Source: Bin34 sp963422415
Lineage (GTDB): Bacteria; Chloroflexota; Anaerolineae; Caldilineales; Caldilineaceae
Direction of reading: 5' to 3'
Assembly: GCA_963422415.1 (NCBI GenBank)
Contig: OY729430.1
Location: 3,038,001 to 3,102,000, forward strand
Length of the DNA stretch: 64,000 nucleotides
Part shown: positions 60,994 to 64,000 of the stretch, in pieces
Position numbering within the stretch: position 1 is the stretch's first letter
How the letters are laid out: every line of letters starts with the position of its first letter
Program-made: the position numbers and the translations under genes
The notes under the pieces: model-generated
Databases searched by the model: none
The model's input: the letters and a program-made list of their open reading frames with translations, nothing else
Told to the model about the DNA's origin: nothing

Positions 60994-62991
60994 ATGGACC
61001 ACTCTCTTCTATCTGCCGAGCTGCGCGCCGAAATTCAGGCGCTAATGGACCAGTATCCGGCAGGACGCGGTCGTTCCGCCATCCTGCCGGCCCTGTATGC
61101 CATTCAACGTGTCCATGGTCATGTCTCGGTGGAGCGGCAGAACGCACTGGCCGCCATCCTGAATCTGGAACCGGCGGAAGTCGGAGCCGTGACGTCCTTC
61201 TACCACATGATCCACCAGGAACCGAAGGGAGACTACCTGCTGCAAGTCTGCACCAACGTCCCTTGCATGCTGCGCGGCGCCGGTCAATGCATGCAGACCC
61301 TGGAAGACAAATTGGGCCTGCAGCATGGCGAAACCACGGAGGACGGCGTCTTCACCCTGGAACACATGGAGTGCCTGGGGTCCTGCGCCACGGCTCCAAT
61401 GACCGCCGTGACCGAGAAGAGCACCGGTCGGATCCGATATTTCGAGGAACTGGACTCGGAAGAGGACATCGAGCGTGTCTTGACCTTGCTGCAGGAGGAC
61501 AAGGGGTTCCACACCTTGGAACGATGGACACCGAAACAGGATCCCGATCAAGAGGGCATAGGGGCCGGCCCCTATACCGTGGCGGGCATGGAACGGCCAT
61601 TCCTGACCCGCCGCGTGGGGCGTCCCGCCTCCCATCGGCTTGAAGACTACGTGGCGGACGGCGGCTACGAAACCGCATGCACCATTCTGACCCATCACGA
61701 TCCCTCGCCCGCCGAAATGGTGGATCAGGTGAAGGCCAGCGGTCTCAAGGGGCGCGGCGGAGCCGGATTTCCGACCGGGGTGAAATGGGGATTCCTGGCA
61801 CCAGACTCGTTTCCCCGCTACCTGGTGGTGAATGCCGACGAGTCGGAGCCCGGCACCTTCAAGGATCGCTGCGTGATGGAGTATGACCCTCACCAGTTGA
61901 TCGAGGCCATCATCCTTACGGCCTACGCCGTGCAGGCCGAGGAGGCATACATCTATATTCGAGGCGAATACTACTTCGCCTTCACCCGCCTGCAGGCGGC
62001 CATCTCCGAAGCGGAAGCCCAAGGCTTCCTAGGCCGCGGCATCTGCGGCACCGACATGAATCTCAAGATCGTGGTGCATCGCGGGGCGGGCGCCTACATC
62101 TGCGGCGAGGAATCCGCGTTGCTGAGCAGTCTGGAGGGATATCGAGGCTTCCCACGCTCGCGGCCGCCCTTCCCAGCCGTAGCCGGCCTGTATGCCAAGC
62201 CGACCATCATCAACAACGTGGAATCGGTCTGCAATATCCTGCATATTGCCCGCATGGGATCCGAGGCCTATCGGCAATACGGCACGGAAGCCAGTCCGGG
62301 CTTTCGCATGTTCTGCCTCAGCGGCAACGTCATGCGGCCGGGATTGTACGAACTGCCGCACGGCACCCCGCTGCAAGAGCTGATTTTCGCGCACGGCGGT
62401 GGTCCGCAACATCCCGATGCCCCTGTTCGGGCCGTCATTCCCGGCGGGCTGTCCATGCAGCTGTTCTCGTCGGATCAGTTGGACACAGGCTTGGATCCGG
62501 AGAGCATCGCCGCCGCCGGATCCAATCTGGGATCCGCCGGCATTATCGTGATGGACGCCAACGCGTCCATGGTGGAGGTGGGCTTGCGCACGGCCACCTT
62601 CTTTCGGGAAGAAAGCTGCGGCAAGTGCACCCCCTGCCGCGAAGGCACCACATGGATGGAAGACATCCTGAAGCGAATTCAACGCGGCGGCGGCCGGCCG
62701 GCCGACCTGACGCTGCTGGAGTTCATCGCGGACAACATCGCGGGCAAGTCCTTCTGTCCTTTCGGTTTCGCCGCGGTATGGGGCCTGCAGAGCAATCTGG
62801 CCAAATTCAAGTCGGACTGGATGCGGCACATCCACGAGACCAATCCCGACGGGCAGGGCCCCAACCTGCCGGTGCGGCCTGTCTATCGGCCGGACACCGA
62901 GAGCCCGACTGGCCTGCATGAAATCGCCCTTGCGCCTCTGGGCGAGTCCCCGCTGACCCGGGATACCGTCATCACCATGGAAGGATCGTAG
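60994..62991 (+). CDS. nuoEF: NADH-quinone oxidoreductase fused subunits E and F
   Basis: One 665-residue frame encodes NuoE then NuoF, the NADH-oxidising part of complex I. NuoE (residues 1-170): helical start, then a [2Fe-2S] site CTNVPC...ECLGSCATAP. After a linker (WTPKQDPDQEGIGAG), NuoF (about 195-665) has the FMN loop GLKGRGGAGFPTGVKWGF, the NADH-binding GAGAYICGEESALLSSLEG, FPAVAGLYAKPTIINNVESV, and the [4Fe-4S] N3 ligands SCGKCTPCREGT...SFCPFGFA. NuoE and NuoF are normally separate, so this fusion is notable. It starts 20 nt after nuoCD. Confidence 0.94.
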   Translation: MDHSLLSAELRAEIQALMDQYPAGRGRSAILPALYAIQRVHGHVSVERQNALAAILNLEPAEVGAVTSFYHMIHQEPKGDYLLQVCTNVPCMLRGAGQCMQTLEDKLGLQHGETTEDGVFTLEHMECLGSCATAPMTAVTEKSTGRIRYFEELDSEEDIERVLTLLQEDKGFHTLERWTPKQDPDQEGIGAGPYTVAGMERPFLTRRVGRPASHRLEDYVADGGYETACTILTHHDPSPAEMVDQVKASGLKGRGGAGFPTGVKWGFLAPDSFPRYLVVNADESEPGTFKDRCVMEYDPHQLIEAIILTAYAVQAEEAYIYIRGEYYFAFTRLQAAISEAEAQGFLGRGICGTDMNLKIVVHRGAGAYICGEESALLSSLEGYRGFPRSRPPFPAVAGLYAKPTIINNVESVCNILHIARMGSEAYRQYGTEASPGFRMFCLSGNVMRPGLYELPHGTPLQELIFAHGGGPQHPDAPVRAVIPGGLSMQLFSSDQLDTGLDPESIAAAGSNLGSAGIIVMDANASMVEVGLRTATFFREESCGKCTPCREGTTWMEDILKRIQRGGGRPADLTLLEFIADNIAGKSFCPFGFAAVWGLQSNLAKFKSDWMRHIHETNPDGQGPNLPVRPVYRPDTESPTGLHEIALAPLGESPLTRDTVITMEGS

Positions 62992-63031
62992 GCTAGGCCT
63001 GCCGGCCTTCTGTACCCAGGGAACGATTCGC

Positions 63032-64000
63032 ATGTCTGAACTTGAACATGTAACTCTCACCATCAACGAGCGGGAAGTGTCCGTCCCCAAGGGGAAGCTG
63101 CTCGTTGACGTAGCCACGGACCTAGGCATTGAAATCCCGGTCTTCTGCAGTCACCCCAAGCTGGATCCCGTGGCCTGCTGTCGGCAGTGTCTGGTGGAAT
63201 TTGACGGGCCCCGTGGCACCATGTTGAACACGGCCTGCAACGCCCCCGTGATGGACGGCATGGTGGTCCGCACCAATACGGATGCGGTCAGGGCCGCGCA
63301 GGAAGCCAATCTGGGCTTCATCCTGCTGCATCATCCGCTGGACTGCCCCATCTGCGACAAGGGGGGGGAATGTCCACTCCAAGACATGACCATGCGTTTC
63401 GGGCCCGGGATCAGCCAGTTGGTGGAACCCAAGCGACATGCCCACAAGAACTACGCCATCTCGGACACCATTGTCCTGGATCAGGAGCGGTGCGTAATCT
63501 GCTGGCGCTGTGTACGCTACCTTGAGGAATGGGAGGAAAAACCGCAATTGGGCCTCTTCCAACGCGGCGGCGACACGGTCATCGATGTCCAGCCCGGGCA
63601 GTGCGTGGACGCCAAGACCAGCGGCAACATCATTGACATTTGTCCGGTGGGAGCCCTGACCAGTCGCACGTCCCGGTTCCAGTACCGGCCTTGGCAGGTG
63701 CAACGCACAGCTTCCATCAGCCTGCATGATCCCATGGGCAACAACATCAGCCTTGACACGCGCAACGATACCGCAGTGCGGCGGATTCTGGGCCGCGAAA
63801 ACATGGCCGTCAACGACCAGTTCATCACCGACAAGGATCGGTTCTGCTTCCACTGGGCGCAGCACCCCGAACGGCTGACCAAGCCGCTGGTGCGCAGAGG
63901 GGCCGGCCAGCCCCTGACGGAATCCACATGGGACGAGGCCTTGACGCGGGTCGCCACCGGGCTGCAGGCGGCCCAGCCCCAGGCCACGGGGTTCATTGGC
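63032..64000 (+). CDS. nuoG: NADH-quinone oxidoreductase subunit G, 5' part
   Basis: NuoG is the large iron-sulfur subunit of the peripheral arm. The visible 323 residues contain the [2Fe-2S] N1b ligands (FCSHPKLDPVACCRQCLVEF and NTACNAPV) and the His-ligated N5 site HHPLDCPICDKGGECPLQD. The N4 site follows: CVICWRCVRYLEE...DICPVGALTSR. The beginning of the molybdopterin-type domain is also visible. The gene runs off the window. It lies 40 nt after nuoEF. Confidence 0.95.
   Translation, partial: MSELEHVTLTINEREVSVPKGKLLVDVATDLGIEIPVFCSHPKLDPVACCRQCLVEFDGPRGTMLNTACNAPVMDGMVVRTNTDAVRAAQEANLGFILLHHPLDCPICDKGGECPLQDMTMRFGPGISQLVEPKRHAHKNYAISDTIVLDQERCVICWRCVRYLEEWEEKPQLGLFQRGGDTVIDVQPGQCVDAKTSGNIIDICPVGALTSRTSRFQYRPWQVQRTASISLHDPMGNNISLDTRNDTAVRRILGRENMAVNDQFITDKDRFCFHWAQHPERLTKPLVRRGAGQPLTESTWDEALTRVATGLQAAQPQATGFIG

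Noticed and set aside
1..64000. tRNA, rRNA, tmRNA, SRP RNA, riboswitch, CRISPR array or intact transposase
   Set aside because: I looked through the intergenic regions for the usual signatures and saw none; only repeats of two copies occur in the island.

Overview
The window is about 64 kb of bacterial chromosome with moderately high GC and short intergenic gaps. It holds no rRNA, tRNA, CRISPR array or intact insertion sequence that I can see. The organism is probably a free-living, respiring bacterium with meso-diaminopimelate-type peptidoglycan and a de novo histidine pathway. Several traits are common in Chloroflexota: a periplasmic binding protein carrying a bacterial SH3 domain, Pro/Thr/Glu-rich BNR-type surface proteins, and a glycosidase-like domain fused to an O-antigen-ligase-like membrane domain. 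No marker gene decides the phylum, so this is a tentative inference.

Layout. 1-2.9 kb (minus): dnaX-ybaB-recR, a conserved replication/recombination block, followed by the start of an unidentified gene. 3-4 kb: a small exported protein, a possible 45-aa membrane peptide and a decayed DnaQ-type exonuclease. 4-11.6 kb (minus): cmk, a 2-oxoacid dehydrogenase E1 alpha/beta pair (alpha carries a frameshift), a Nudix hydrolase, then hisD-hisC-hisB-ltaE. 11.6-19 kb: a degraded accessory island. It contains two start fragments of an MmeI-like DNA methyltransferase, a SNF2-type helicase tail, three families of diverged repeats, an alcohol dehydrogenase pseudogene, an exported-protein pseudogene, and finally an intact exported protein plus a polytopic membrane protein. 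19.4-26.1 kb: secDF, an rRNA/tRNA 2'-O-methyltransferase, an ftsH whose protease glutamate is missing, a small membrane protein and a dCMP deaminase. 26.2-30.5 kb: livHMGF. 30.7-40 kb: bactofilin, tpx, plsY, glpF, glpK, decayed oppDF, an SH3-bearing binding protein and glpD. 40.4-49.3 kb: envelope genes (two polytopic membrane proteins, a four-repeat lipoprotein, murE and a BNR-repeat surface protein). 49.5-64 kb: complex I genes in two divergent operons, nuoA-H-J-K-(unknown)-L-M-N leftward and a second nuoA-B-CD-EF-G rightward, running off the window end.

How they work together. glpF, glpK and glpD make a glycerol uptake and oxidation route. PlsY uses the same glycerol-3-phosphate for phospholipid synthesis, and GlpD and complex I both feed electrons to quinone. 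SecDF, FtsH, MurE and the surface proteins form an envelope group. Five intergenic regions carry the same extended -10 pattern (TGC followed by TAnnnT), suggesting a common housekeeping promoter type.

The points most worth following are the protease-dead FtsH, the two-module defence-gene graveyard with an intact exported/membrane pair at its end, the NuoE-NuoF fusion with duplicated NuoA, and the unknown gene between nuoK and nuoL.
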